Assembly: GCF_032477075.1 (NCBI RefSeq)
Contig: NZ_JAWDXO010000015.1
Span: 1 to 60,394 of the forward strand
Length of the DNA stretch: 60,394 nt
From: Fusobacterium sp.
GTDB lineage: Bacteria > Fusobacteriota > Fusobacteriia > Fusobacteriales > Fusobacteriaceae
Reading direction: 5' to 3'
The translations under genes were made by a program, and so were the position numbers. Positions 33,984 to 43,509 of this stretch are shown piece after piece. Position 1 is the stretch's first letter. Every line of letters starts with the position of its first letter. Below the pieces are notes generated by a model. The model worked only from the letters and a program-made list of their open reading frames with translations, did not search any database and was not told where the DNA came from.

Positions 33984-34595
33984 ATGTATTGGATTAAAAA
34001 TGGTGGAATTTTAATGTATTTCATTTTGGCTATGTCTATCATAGGACTAGCTGTAGTAATAGAGAGGTTTATTTATTTTAAACTTAGTGAAAAAGATAGT
34101 TTTAATAAAATAAATCCAGAACTTAGGCAACTTATAGAAAAAGGATCTATAAAAGAAGCAATAGTCTTATTGAATAATAAAAAAGCTTCAGCTGCTAGAG
34201 TTTTGAAAGATATATTGATACAATATTATAAAAGTAATAGTAAAGATCCTATTATGCTAGAAGAAAAAGGAAAGGAAAGTGCAATGGCACAAATACCTCT
34301 TTTAGAAAAGCATATGTGGATACTTTCATTAGTTGCTCATATAACTCCTTTATTGGGGCTATTAGGAACTGTTACAGGAATGATTAAGGCATTTCAGGCA
34401 GTGTCTATTCATGGGACAGGAGATGCTTCGGTTTTGGCAAAAGGTATATCTGAGGCATTGTTCACTACTGCTGGTGGACTTTTTGTAGCTATCCCTGCTA
34501 CTATTTTCTATAATTATTTTAATAAAAAGATAGATGAAATAATAAATGATATGGAAAAGACTAGTACAGAACTGATAAATTACTTCAGACGATAG
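33984..34595 (+). CDS. exbB: ExbB/TolQ/MotA-family proton channel protein
   Basis: A 203-residue inner-membrane protein with three membrane helices and the family core HITPLLGLLGTVTGMIKAF followed by GISEALFTTAGGLFVAIPA. With ExbD it forms a proton-driven motor that energises TonB or Tol proteins. AAGGAG precedes the ATG; exbD follows after eight bases. Confidence 0.92.
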   Translation: MYWIKNGGILMYFILAMSIIGLAVVIERFIYFKLSEKDSFNKINPELRQLIEKGSIKEAIVLLNNKKASAARVLKDILIQYYKSNSKDPIMLEEKGKESAMAQIPLLEKHMWILSLVAHITPLLGLLGTVTGMIKAFQAVSIHGTGDASVLAKGISEALFTTAGGLFVAIPATIFYNYFNKKIDEIINDMEKTSTELINYFRR

Positions 34596-34603
34596 GAGAA
34601 ATT

Positions 34604-35041
34604 ATGAAAATTGAAAGAACAAAAAGACGTGGAAAGGGAGAATTAGCATTAGAAATAACTCCCCTTATTGATGTTGTGTTTCTTTTATTAATATTTTTTC
34701 TGGTTGCTACTACTTTTGAAGATATTAACAGTGGGATTAAAATAGATTTACCACAATCTACAATCAGAGAGATAAAAAATATAAAGGAAATACAAGTTGC
34801 AATAAATAAAAATAAAGAAATTGTTCTTAACTTTAAGGAAAAAGGAAAAAGTCAAAAAATTAAAGTAAATAAGAACAACTTAAAAACAGAGCTTGAGAAT
34901 AAATTAAAAGAATCAGAAGAAAAGAATATAGTAATAAGTGCTGATAAAAATTTAGATTATGGTTTTATAGTAGAAATAATGACTATTTCTAAAGAGGCAG
35001 GAGCAGCTTCACTGGATATTGATACAGCAAGCAGTAAATAA
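34604..35041 (+). CDS. exbD: ExbD/TolR-family protein
   Basis: A 145-residue protein with a short cytoplasmic tail, one membrane helix carrying the essential aspartate in ITPLIDVVFLLLIFFLV, and a periplasmic domain. It is the partner of the preceding ExbB. Its stop codon lies next to the ribosome site of the TonB-like gene, 10 bases before its start. Confidence 0.92.
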   Translation: MKIERTKRRGKGELALEITPLIDVVFLLLIFFLVATTFEDINSGIKIDLPQSTIREIKNIKEIQVAINKNKEIVLNFKEKGKSQKIKVNKNNLKTELENKLKESEEKNIVISADKNLDYGFIVEIMTISKEAGAASLDIDTASSK

Positions 35042-35051
35042 GGAGAGGATT

Positions 35052-35987
35052 ATGAAAAGAGTCGATTATGTAAGTTTTGGTCTTTCTATACTTCTAAACC
35101 TGCTTATCATATTACTTATACCTAGTCTTTCAGTTGAAACAATAGTAGATAAAAAAATTAAAGTTGGATTAGTTTCTTATGATAATAACAGTAGAATAAA
35201 AATGGAAGGAACTAAAAATACAAATTCTAAAACTAAAAATCTTACAGCTGAAACTAGAAAAAAGACAGAAAAAGTTGAAACTCAGGTCAAAAAAGAAAGT
35301 ACAGTAAAAAAAGAACCTGTTACACAAGTAAAACCTAAAGAGCCTGAAAAAAAACCAACTTTAAGCGATATAGCTAAATCTATATCTGGTCCTGAAATAG
35401 ATGTTTTGTCTGGAATAAATGATATAGGCCATTCTGTTACTAGAGAAAAAGTAAAAACAATTCCTAAAAGACAAAATAATGATAAGGAAGGAATTATTTC
35501 AAAAGATAATCTTGTTGGAGAAAAACTAGATTTAACATCTGATTCAGATACAAATATTCAAGGCAAAGAGCAATTTTTAGTTGAAGAAAATGGAAAGCTT
35601 GCATTCAACTCAGAAGAAGGAAAAGATTTGGAATTTGAAAGAATATTAAAAGCTGATGGAGATGTAGAGGGGCTTCCAAGTGGATATAGACTTGGAACAG
35701 AGGATGGAAATATTGTTGCTAGATGGGATAATACTAATAGAGAACCTGTGTATCCTGAGAGTGCTCAATTAAGAGGATTACATGGAACAGTAAAGATAAG
35801 GATGAACATTGATGAGAATGGAAATGTAAATTCTTTATTTTTAGAAAAAGGAAGTGGAGTTCCAGAAATCAATAGTTCTATAGAAGAGATAGGAAGAACT
35901 TGGAAGATATATTTGAGTAAAAATGGAATGAATGTAAAAGGTGATGTTATACTGGAATATAATTTTACATTAAGAGGAAAAAATTAA
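35052..35987 (+). CDS. tonB: TonB-family energy transducer
   Basis: A 311-residue protein with an N-terminal membrane anchor (FGLSILLNLLIILLIPSL), a lysine/glutamate/proline-rich linker (KKEPVTQVKPKEPEKKPT) and a C-terminal TonB-like domain with YPESAQLRGLHGTVKIRM and GNVNSLFLEKGSG. TonB passes ExbBD energy to outer-membrane receptors. No receptor gene is adjacent, so a Tol-like or TPR-directed role is possible. The ATG at 35052 follows AGGAGAG; an in-frame TTG 33 bases earlier lies within exbD. Confidence 0.82.
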   Translation: MKRVDYVSFGLSILLNLLIILLIPSLSVETIVDKKIKVGLVSYDNNSRIKMEGTKNTNSKTKNLTAETRKKTEKVETQVKKESTVKKEPVTQVKPKEPEKKPTLSDIAKSISGPEIDVLSGINDIGHSVTREKVKTIPKRQNNDKEGIISKDNLVGEKLDLTSDSDTNIQGKEQFLVEENGKLAFNSEEGKDLEFERILKADGDVEGLPSGYRLGTEDGNIVARWDNTNREPVYPESAQLRGLHGTVKIRMNIDENGNVNSLFLEKGSGVPEINSSIEEIGRTWKIYLSKNGMNVKGDVILEYNFTLRGKN

Positions 35988-36004
35988 TTTGTGAGGTGGA
36001 TGGT

Positions 36005-37396
36005 TTGATTCTTTTAGGGTTTAGATTAGATAGAAGTTTAAAAGAGGAATTAGAAAATAATTTTGAGAATGAATTAACTTTCGCAGAAAATATAACTGAT
36101 TTTATAGAATATCTAAAAAACAAAAAGTTTGAAACTATAGTTATAGAAGAGAGAAATCTTCAAGAAGAAGCTCTTATTAATTTAGTAAAAAAAGTAGGAG
36201 AATATCAAAAAAAAGGTGTTATAATAATTCTTGGAGAAACTTCTAATTTAAAAGTAGTAGCAGGGAGTGTAAAAGCTGGAGCATATGATTATATATTAAA
36301 ACCAGTTGATAATAATACTGTTATAAAAATAATAGAAAAATCTGTAAAAGATTATAAATTGTTAGCCGAAAGAGTAGATAAACATAAAAGTTCTGGAGAT
36401 AAACTTATAGGGCAGACAAAAGAGATAGTAGAATTATATAAAATGATAGGAAAAGTTGCAAACAGCAGAGTACCTGTTTTAGTGGTAGGAGAAAAAGGAA
36501 CTGGAAAAACAAGTGTAGCAAAATCTATCCATCAATTTAGTGATTGGTCAAATGAACCACTTATAAGTATTAACTGTACTTCTTTTCAAAATGAATTATT
36601 GGAAAGAAAAATGTTTGGTTATGAAAAAGGAGCATTTACTGGGGCTGTTTTTTCTCAAATAGGAGACCTTGAAAAAGCTAATGGAGGAACACTTCATTTA
36701 GGAAATGTAGAATCTTTAAGTTTAGATTTACAATCTAAGATACTTTATTTCTTAGAAGAGGGAGAATTCTTTAGAATGGGAGGAGCTGATCCCATTAAGA
36801 TTGATTTAAGAGTTGCAGCTAGCACAAGTGAGAATCTTGAAGAACTTATAAATCAAGGTAAATTTATTGACGAATTATATAGAAAATTAAAAGTTCTTGA
36901 GATAAATATTCCACCATTAAGAGAAAGAAAGGATGATATACCTTTAATAATAGATCATTATCTAATAGAATGTAATGAGGAACTTCATAAAAATATAAAA
37001 GGTGTAAGTAAGCCAGCCTTGAAAAAGATATTGAGATATGACTGGCCTGGAAATGTAAATGAACTTAAAAACGCAGTTAAATCTGCTGTAGCGTTATGTA
37101 GAGGAGGTTCCATACTTATAGAGGATCTTCCAAGCAATGTATTGGGAACAAAGGTTACAAAAAGAAAAGGAGATGTACAAACAAGTGCTCTTAAGGAATG
37201 GATAAAAGTAGAGATGGAGATGTATAAAATAAATAATCAGAAAGGTTACTATGGAAATATTATTTCAAAAGTAGAAAAAGAGATTATACATCAAGTACTA
37301 GAAATGACTAATGGTAAAAAAGTAGAAACAGCAGAAATATTAGGAATAACGAGGAATACATTAAGGACAAAAATGAGCAATTATGGTTTGGAGTAG
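36005..37396 (+). CDS. degenerate NtrC-like AAA+ regulator
   Basis: A 463-residue protein with the NtrC layout: receiver-like domain (1 to about 115), AAA+ domain (about 133-370) and Fis-type helix-turn-helix (VETAEILGITRNTLRTKM). The receiver lacks its acid pocket, and the phosphoacceptor aspartate is Glu48 (TIVIEERN). The AAA+ part keeps Walker A GEKGTGKTS, the sigma-54-contacting GAFTGA (209-214) and arginine fingers (LYRKLKV...LRERKDDI). The Walker B acids are replaced: GTLHLGNVES instead of GTLFLDE, with Gly233-Asn234. It probably cannot be phosphorylated or hydrolyse ATP normally. The start is TTG at 36005 after GAGGTGG; a GTG at 35996 is inside that site. It lies between the TonB-like gene and dnaX. 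Confidence 0.82.
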   Translation: MILLGFRLDRSLKEELENNFENELTFAENITDFIEYLKNKKFETIVIEERNLQEEALINLVKKVGEYQKKGVIIILGETSNLKVVAGSVKAGAYDYILKPVDNNTVIKIIEKSVKDYKLLAERVDKHKSSGDKLIGQTKEIVELYKMIGKVANSRVPVLVVGEKGTGKTSVAKSIHQFSDWSNEPLISINCTSFQNELLERKMFGYEKGAFTGAVFSQIGDLEKANGGTLHLGNVESLSLDLQSKILYFLEEGEFFRMGGADPIKIDLRVAASTSENLEELINQGKFIDELYRKLKVLEINIPPLRERKDDIPLIIDHYLIECNEELHKNIKGVSKPALKKILRYDWPGNVNELKNAVKSAVALCRGGSILIEDLPSNVLGTKVTKRKGDVQTSALKEWIKVEMEMYKINNQKGYYGNIISKVEKEIIHQVLEMTNGKKVETAEILGITRNTLRTKMSNYGLE

Positions 37397-37402
37397 GATG
37401 AA

Positions 37403-38857
37403 ATGCATATAACATTATATAGAAAATATAGACCTAAAAATTTTGAAGAGATAGCAGGACAAAAGGAAATAGTAAAAACTTTGAAAACTTCACTAAGAAA
37501 TGGTAAAACTTCCCATGCATATCTTTTCACAGGTCCGAGAGGAGTGGGAAAAACTACAATAGCCAGACTTATAGCTAAAGGTGTCAATTGCTTAGAGAAT
37601 GGTATTACAGATGAACCTTGTAATAAATGTGAAAACTGTTTATCAATAAATGATGGAAGTTTTATGGATATGATTGAAATCGATGCTGCCTCTAATAGAG
37701 GAATAGATGAAATCAGACAATTAAAAGAAAAAATAAATTATCAACCTTCAAAAGGAAGAAAAAAAATATATATTATAGATGAAGTACATATGCTCACAAA
37801 AGAGGCTTTTAATGCTCTTTTAAAAACACTGGAAGAGCCACCTGAACATGTAATTTTTATATTGGCAACAACAGAAGCAGATAAAATATTACCAACTATT
37901 ATTTCAAGATGTCAGAGATATGATTTTAAAACACTTTCTCCAGCTGAAATGAAAGAAAAACTTGGAGAGATATCTAAAAATGAAAGTGTTTCTGTACCTG
38001 ATGATGTATTAGAACTGATTTATGAAAATTCTGGTGGAAGTATGAGAGATGCAACTTCTATATTAGAAAGACTTATGATAACTTGCTTAGATGAAGAAAT
38101 AACTTTAGAAAAGTGTGAAAAAGTTCTTGGAGTAACTCCAGTAAAGAAAATGAAAGAATTTTTAGATAATGTTATAGAAAAAAAATATAAAGAACTTGTA
38201 AGGATGCTTAATGAGTTTTGGAGTGAATCTTTAGAGATAGAGTTATTCTTTAAAGATTTTGCCAAGTATTGTAAAACTCTTATGAGTAAATCAGAACTGG
38301 AAGTTGATAAAGGACTTGAAATAATTGGAGCTGTTTACGATTCTTTAAATAAATTTAAATATGAAGAAGATAAAAGAATGGTTGGATATGTAGTTATCAA
38401 TAATCTTTTGAGCAGTAAAGTTACCACTATTCAAGAAAAAATAGTAGAAAGAATAGTTGAAAAACCAGTAACTATATATCAAGATACTTCTAATACTGAA
38501 GAAATTGCTGATCTTTCAGGATTAACTTTGGAATATGTAATAAGTCAATGGAAAGATATAGTTGAAGAAGCTAAAAAAGAAAAAATAACATTAGGGGCAT
38601 TTTTAATAAGTGCTAAACCATATAAAATTGAAAGAGATACATTGTTTATTGGATTTGAAAGTGAAAATTCTTTTGCTAAGGAACAAATGGAAACAAGTGT
38701 TTATGATGATGCATTTTTAGAGGTAGTGAAAAAAGTGATTAATCCCAAAATAAAAGTAAAATATATACTTATTGGGAAAAAGAGAGAAGTTAACAAAGGT
38801 GAAAATGATTTTACTAAAAAAATTGTAGATTTTTTTGGTGGAGAAATTATGAAGTAA
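37403..38857 (+). CDS. dnaX: DNA polymerase III gamma/tau subunit
   Basis: A 484-residue clamp-loader ATPase with Walker A GPRGVGKTT, a four-cysteine zinc module (from NCLENG to CENC), Walker B IIDEVHML and the SRC arginine-finger motif (IISRCQRYDF). It loads the DnaN clamp at replication forks. The gene follows the NtrC-like gene after six bases. Confidence 0.95.
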   Translation: MHITLYRKYRPKNFEEIAGQKEIVKTLKTSLRNGKTSHAYLFTGPRGVGKTTIARLIAKGVNCLENGITDEPCNKCENCLSINDGSFMDMIEIDAASNRGIDEIRQLKEKINYQPSKGRKKIYIIDEVHMLTKEAFNALLKTLEEPPEHVIFILATTEADKILPTIISRCQRYDFKTLSPAEMKEKLGEISKNESVSVPDDVLELIYENSGGSMRDATSILERLMITCLDEEITLEKCEKVLGVTPVKKMKEFLDNVIEKKYKELVRMLNEFWSESLEIELFFKDFAKYCKTLMSKSELEVDKGLEIIGAVYDSLNKFKYEEDKRMVGYVVINNLLSSKVTTIQEKIVERIVEKPVTIYQDTSNTEEIADLSGLTLEYVISQWKDIVEEAKKEKITLGAFLISAKPYKIERDTLFIGFESENSFAKEQMETSVYDDAFLEVVKKVINPKIKVKYILIGKKREVNKGENDFTKKIVDFFGGEIMK

Positions 38858-38881
38858 ATACTAATAAAAACAGGGGGAAAA

Positions 38882-39688
38882 ATGTTTGTAGTTCATGGAA
38901 TGGCAGTAGCAGCATTATTTATGATTTCTCTTATGATGCCAATATTTAGTTTTTTATTGCCAGTTTATAAGATAAAAAAAATGAAAGAATTAGATTTTAG
39001 ACAAAAAGTATTGATCAATATTATTACTATTATGCTCATAATATTGATGAACCCCATGCTTTTAAGTATATATATAGGATTTTTTATAGTAATAGAACTC
39101 TTCTATTACTATTTTGAAAAAATAAATTATTATGTAAAGAAATTTGATAGAGTAACCATTACAGCAATAGTTGTGACAATATTTATGATGGGAATATTTT
39201 TTCTTATTAAAAAGGATATAGATGCTAATATAGGAACACTCATGGAGATGTATCAACAGAGAACAAATTTCAGTATGGAAGATGTTCAACTGATATTTAA
39301 AGAGTTAAAAGCTAATTCCTTATGGCTTATGTTTACATATTCAATGCTGTGTTCATTTATGACATATTTTTCTTTGGATAAGAAAGATTATGGGAATTGG
39401 GAAATATCATATGGATGGGTATTAATTTATATAGTAGCATTTTTCGCATGGAAGATATTTAAGATAGAAAATTTCTACATATATAATTTAATGGAAATAG
39501 GAAAAGTGATATTTATATTTTTTGGATTAAAAACTATTTATACAATGTTAAATAAAATATTAAAAATAAGAATTTTAAATAGCTTTATAGCAATTTTTAC
39601 TTCTGTGATGTTTCCTTTCTTGGCTTTTGTGATAGGGGTACTTTCAGGATTTAAGTTGGATAAAGTAATATTTAATGAAAAAAAATAA
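38882..39688 (+). CDS. DUF2232 (YybS-like) membrane protein
   Basis: A 268-residue polytopic membrane protein with seven or eight helices. It lies just upstream of rplI and dnaB, as yybS does in Bacillus-like genomes, and ends with a membrane-plus-basic tail (AFVIGVLSGFKLDKVIF) like that family. Function is unknown. The rplI ribosome site starts at 39691, immediately after its stop. Confidence 0.7.
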   Translation: MFVVHGMAVAALFMISLMMPIFSFLLPVYKIKKMKELDFRQKVLINIITIMLIILMNPMLLSIYIGFFIVIELFYYYFEKINYYVKKFDRVTITAIVVTIFMMGIFFLIKKDIDANIGTLMEMYQQRTNFSMEDVQLIFKELKANSLWLMFTYSMLCSFMTYFSLDKKDYGNWEISYGWVLIYIVAFFAWKIFKIENFYIYNLMEIGKVIFIFFGLKTIYTMLNKILKIRILNSFIAIFTSVMFPFLAFVIGVLSGFKLDKVIFNEKK

Positions 39689-39704
39689 TTTGGAGGAAAA
39701 GTGG

Positions 39705-40154
39705 ATGGCAAAAATACAAGTTATCTTAACACAGGATGTAGCAGGACAAGGAAGAAAAGGAGACCTAATAACTGTTTCAGATGGTTATGCTCATAATTTC
39801 TTAATAAAAAATAAAAAAGGTATGATAGCAACTGAAGAGGAATTAAAAAAAATAGAGAATAGAAGGAAAAGAGAAGAAAAAAAACTTCAAGAAGATAAAG
39901 AAAAATCAATAGAATTAAAAAAACAACTTGAATCTAAAAAAATAGAAATTGGAGTAAAAATTGGAGAAAATGGGAAGCTATTTGGAGCTATTACTAATAA
40001 AGAAGTTTCAGCAGCAATAGAACAAACTTTTGGTGTAGCTATTGATAGAAAAAAAATAGAATGTAATATAAAAAGCTTAGGAGAACATACTGCAGTTATA
40101 AAGCTTCACACTGATGTAAAAGCAGAAGTTAAAATTGTAGCAAAAGCTCAATAA
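39705..40154 (+). CDS. rplI: ribosomal protein bL9
   Basis: A 149-residue protein beginning MAKIQVILTQDVAGQGRKG, with DGYAHNFLI in the N-terminal rRNA-binding domain, a long charged connecting helix, and a C-terminal domain with GKLFGAITNKEV. The ATG at 39705 follows TGGAGG by eight bases; an upstream in-frame ATG lies in the end of the previous gene. Confidence 0.97.
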   Translation: MAKIQVILTQDVAGQGRKGDLITVSDGYAHNFLIKNKKGMIATEEELKKIENRRKREEKKLQEDKEKSIELKKQLESKKIEIGVKIGENGKLFGAITNKEVSAAIEQTFGVAIDRKKIECNIKSLGEHTAVIKLHTDVKAEVKIVAKAQ

Positions 40155-40182
40155 TTTTTTTTTGTTAAAATAAGGAGAAAAA

Positions 40183-41523
40183 ATGCCAGAAATTGAAAAT
40201 TTGAGAAAAATTCCAAGTGATCTAGAGGCTGAGAGATCTGTTTTAGGAGGTATATTCCTTAAACAGGATGTATTTGGTGATATAATAGAGATACTTTCTC
40301 CTGATGATTTTTATAAGAATGCTCATAAGATAATTTATGAAACTATGAGGGAGATATACAATAAAGGAGAGGCTCTTGATCCTCTAGTAGTAATGAATAG
40401 ACTAAGAAAAAATGAAAAATTTGAAGAGGTAGGAGGGGAACAGATTTTCTATGATATAGTAGAAGAAGTTCCTACTGCTGCCAATATTACTGCTTATGCA
40501 AAGATAGTTAAAGAAAAAGCTATTTTAAGAAGGCTGGGAGATGTTGGGACTAAAATAGTAGAAATGACTTATAGCGGATATGAAGAAGCTGAAAGTATTT
40601 TGGATAGAGCAGAGGGAATGATATTCAAGATATCAGAAAATAGTGAGTCAAAAGATCTGGTAAAAATAAGAGATGCTATGTCTGATGAATTCCTCAGACT
40701 TGAAAAAGTATATGCGAATAAGGGAACTACAATAGGTATTTCATCAGGATTTACAGATTTTGATCAAATGACAAGCGGATTTCAGCCATCTGATCTCATA
40801 ATACTTGCAGCCAGACCAGCAATGGGAAAAACTGCCTTTGCATTGAATCTTGCACTTAATGCTGCATTGAAAAGTGACAAAGCAGTACTTTTATTCAGTA
40901 TGGAGATGTCAAGTTCTCAGTTACTTCAAAGACTTCTTGCTGTAGAGGCAGGAATAGGACTCCAGAAAATAAAAACAGGATTTCTAGCTCCAGAAGACTG
41001 GGGAAGATTGGGAATAGCTAGTGGAAGATTATCTAATACAGAAATAAATATAGCAGATGTACCTAATCTGGGAGTACTTGAAATAAGAGCCATTGCCAGA
41101 AGATTGAAAGCAGCTGGGAAATTAGATATGATACTTATTGACTATTTACAGCTGATAAAAGGAAGCAGTGGAAAAACAGAAAACAGACAACAAGAGATAT
41201 CTGATATATCAAGATCACTTAAAGGAATTGCCAGAGAGCTTGATGTACCTATTATAGCTCTTTCACAGTTATCACGGGCTACAGAGCAGAGAGCTGACAG
41301 AAGACCAATGCTTTCAGACCTGAGAGAGTCTGGAGCCATAGAGCAAGATGCTGATATGGTAATGTTTTTATATAGAGATGATTACTACAATGAAGAAACA
41401 GATGACAAAGGAATAACTGAGGTAATTATTGGTAAACATAGAAATGGTCCAACAGGAACAGTTAAATTGAGATTTTTCCATGAACTTACAAAGTTTGGAG
41501 ATTATACAAATAAAATAGAATAG
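40183..41523 (+). CDS. dnaB: replicative DNA helicase DnaB
   Basis: A 446-residue helicase with the N-terminal primase-interacting domain (PSDLEAERSVLGGIF), Walker A ARPAMGKTAFALN, LLFSMEMSS, Walker B MILIDYLQLI and the late motif SDLRESGAIEQDADMV. It unwinds DNA at the replication fork. The rplI-dnaB order is common among bacteria. Confidence 0.97.
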   Translation: MPEIENLRKIPSDLEAERSVLGGIFLKQDVFGDIIEILSPDDFYKNAHKIIYETMREIYNKGEALDPLVVMNRLRKNEKFEEVGGEQIFYDIVEEVPTAANITAYAKIVKEKAILRRLGDVGTKIVEMTYSGYEEAESILDRAEGMIFKISENSESKDLVKIRDAMSDEFLRLEKVYANKGTTIGISSGFTDFDQMTSGFQPSDLIILAARPAMGKTAFALNLALNAALKSDKAVLLFSMEMSSSQLLQRLLAVEAGIGLQKIKTGFLAPEDWGRLGIASGRLSNTEINIADVPNLGVLEIRAIARRLKAAGKLDMILIDYLQLIKGSSGKTENRQQEISDISRSLKGIARELDVPIIALSQLSRATEQRADRRPMLSDLRESGAIEQDADMVMFLYRDDYYNEETDDKGITEVIIGKHRNGPTGTVKLRFFHELTKFGDYTNKIE

Positions 41524-41542
41524 TTAAGAGAGGAATGATAAA

Positions 41543-42763
41543 GTGAAAAAAGCAGAATTATTAGCTCCAGTGGGAAATATGGAGAAGTTTAAAATGGCTA
41601 TCCATTATGGAGCTGATGCAGTGTTCTTAGGGGGAAAAATGTTTAACCTGAGAGCAGGAAGCAGCAATTTTTCTGATGAAGAATTAGAAGAAGCAGTGAC
41701 TTACGCACATAATTTAGGAAAAAAAGTATATGTTACTTTGAATATAATACCACATAATGATGAGTTAGATCTTTTACCTGACTATGTAAAATTTTTAGAA
41801 AAAATTGGAATAGATGGGGTAATAGTTGCTGATTTAGGCGTGTTTCAGATAGTAAAGGAAAATACTGACTTGTGTATTAGTGTAAGTACTCAAGCAAGTA
41901 ATACAAACTGGCGTTCTGTACAGATGTGGAGAAATTTAGGAGCAAAAAGAGTAGTGTTAGCAAGAGAAATATCTTTGGATAATATAGCAGAGATAAGAGC
42001 TAAAGTACCAGATATAGAACTTGAAGTATTTATACATGGAGCTATGTGTATGTCTATTTCTGGAAGATGCTTATTAAGTAATTATATGACTGGAAGAGAT
42101 GCTAATAGAGGTGACTGTGCTCAGTCTTGCAGATGGAAATATTCTCTTGTTGAGGAGACAAGACCTGGAGAGTATATGCCTGTATTTGAAGATGATCATG
42201 GAACATATATATTCAATTCAAAAGATTTATGCACAATAGAATTTATAGATAAAATTCTTGATATTGGAGTAGATTCACTTAAAATTGAAGGAAGAATGAA
42301 AGGGATATATTATGTAGCTAACTGTGTAAAAGTATATAGAGATGCTATAGATAGTTACTATTCTGGAAACTATAAATTTAATCCTAAATGGTTGGAAGAA
42401 TTGGAATCTGTTTCACATAGATCATATACAGATGGATTTTATATGGGAAAACCTGGTGTAGACGGACAAAATTATAATGATAGAAATTCGTATAGTCAAT
42501 CTCATCAATTAGTGGCAAAAGTAGAGAAAAAACTTTCAAAAAATGAATATATTCTTGCTATAAGAAATAGATTAGAAGTTGGAGAAAAACTAGAAGTAGT
42601 AAGTCCAGGAATAAATGTAAGAGAGATAATTCTTCCTAAAATGACTCTTATTACAAGAGGAAAAGAAGGAGAAGAGGTAGAGGCAGCAAACCCTAATTCT
42701 TTTGTAAAAATAACTATAGATACAGAATTAAATGAATTGGATATGTTTAGAAAAAGAATTTAG
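41543..42763 (+). CDS. peptidase U32 family protein (probable tRNA hydroxylation factor)
   Basis: A 406-residue protein with the U32 signature EVFIHGAMCMSISGRCLLSN, followed by GDCAQSCRW (iron-sulfur-type cysteines) and DSLKIEGRMKG. Members such as YegQ/TrhP and YrrN-YrrO are needed for hydroxylation of uridine 34 in tRNAs rather than for proteolysis. GTG start at 41543 with GAGAGGAA upstream. It ends the long operon and is followed by a terminator. Confidence 0.88.
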   Translation: MKKAELLAPVGNMEKFKMAIHYGADAVFLGGKMFNLRAGSSNFSDEELEEAVTYAHNLGKKVYVTLNIIPHNDELDLLPDYVKFLEKIGIDGVIVADLGVFQIVKENTDLCISVSTQASNTNWRSVQMWRNLGAKRVVLAREISLDNIAEIRAKVPDIELEVFIHGAMCMSISGRCLLSNYMTGRDANRGDCAQSCRWKYSLVEETRPGEYMPVFEDDHGTYIFNSKDLCTIEFIDKILDIGVDSLKIEGRMKGIYYVANCVKVYRDAIDSYYSGNYKFNPKWLEELESVSHRSYTDGFYMGKPGVDGQNYNDRNSYSQSHQLVAKVEKKLSKNEYILAIRNRLEVGEKLEVVSPGINVREIILPKMTLITRGKEGEEVEAANPNSFVKITIDTELNELDMFRKRI

Positions 42764-42778
42764 TTATATAAAATTAAT

Positions 42779-42842
42779 AAGCTAACTAGGAGAAAAAAGT
42801 AAATTTAAAAATTTTACTTCAATTTCTAAGTTAGCTTTTTTA
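42779..42842. terminator. two-stem terminator between the U32 and CHAP genes
   Basis: AAGCTAACT (42779-42787) pairs with AGTTAGCTT (42829-42837), followed by TTTTTA. Within it AAGTAAA and TTTACTT form an inner hairpin. It separates two convergent operons and may act on both strands. Confidence 0.75.
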
Positions 42843-42884
42843 CTATTCTAATAAAGTTCTATTTTTTTATTAAAAAAGAAAAGT

Positions 42885-43487
42885 TTAATTTATATCAGAA
42901 AGAGATAATCTTCCCATAATTCTTTTAGATTCAATATACCAGAGATCATTAGTATGAATAAGCTTTAAATTTTCTCTAGTTTTTTTCCAAACATTTTGCT
43001 GAATAATTTCAATAGTACTTTCATCAACTTTTGATATTATAGCAACATGACCATAGCGATTTAAAATATATGGCTTGAATATTACTATGTCTCCAACAGA
43101 AGGTTTTTTAAAACTGGGATTAGAAAATTGTAATAATCCTCTTTTAAGATTCATATCTCCATCTTTTAGTTTATTATCATAAAAATCTTTAGCATTTCCA
43201 TAAGTATCAGACATTTTATGTTTATAGTATTCGTAATAATATCGTTTTATAAATTCTACACATTGAAACTTCATCCCAATATTATAGCCATCTTCAGAAA
43301 GATTTCTTCCAAAAGATTTAGTTGGAAATCCATTGAAATAAACTTTTACATTATTGAAACTGTCTAATTCCTTTCCTACTTCTTTATCTACTTTTATTTT
43401 AAAAAAGATTATCCCTACTATAAGAATAAAAATAATTTTAGGCAAAGTACTTCTTTTTTTCTTTTTATGAAAAATTGAATTGGTCAT
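42885..43487 (-). CDS. membrane-anchored CHAP-domain amidase/peptidase
   Basis: A 200-residue protein with a basic N-terminus (HKKKKRS) and one membrane helix (IIFILIVGIIFF), so the rest should face the periplasm. The CHAP domain shows the catalytic cysteine Cys76 (FQCVEFIKRYY), GDIVIFKP and the histidine His147 (RYGHVAIIS). CHAP proteins cut peptidoglycan peptides or glutathionylspermidine-type amides. It is 22 bases downstream of the OLD-family gene on the same strand and probably co-transcribed with it. Confidence 0.82.
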   Translation of the reverse strand: MTNSIFHKKKKRSTLPKIIFILIVGIIFFKIKVDKEVGKELDSFNNVKVYFNGFPTKSFGRNLSEDGYNIGMKFQCVEFIKRYYYEYYKHKMSDTYGNAKDFYDNKLKDGDMNLKRGLLQFSNPSFKKPSVGDIVIFKPYILNRYGHVAIISKVDESTIEIIQQNVWKKTRENLKLIHTNDLWYIESKRIMGRLSLSDIN

Positions 43488-43509
43488 AAATCCCCCTAGA
43501 ACATTTTAT

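Noticed and set aside
35052..35987. TonB-like gene as part of a complete Tol-Pal system
   Set aside because: No TolB or Pal gene is adjacent, and the C-terminal domain with YPESAQLRGLHGTVKI fits TonB better than TolA.
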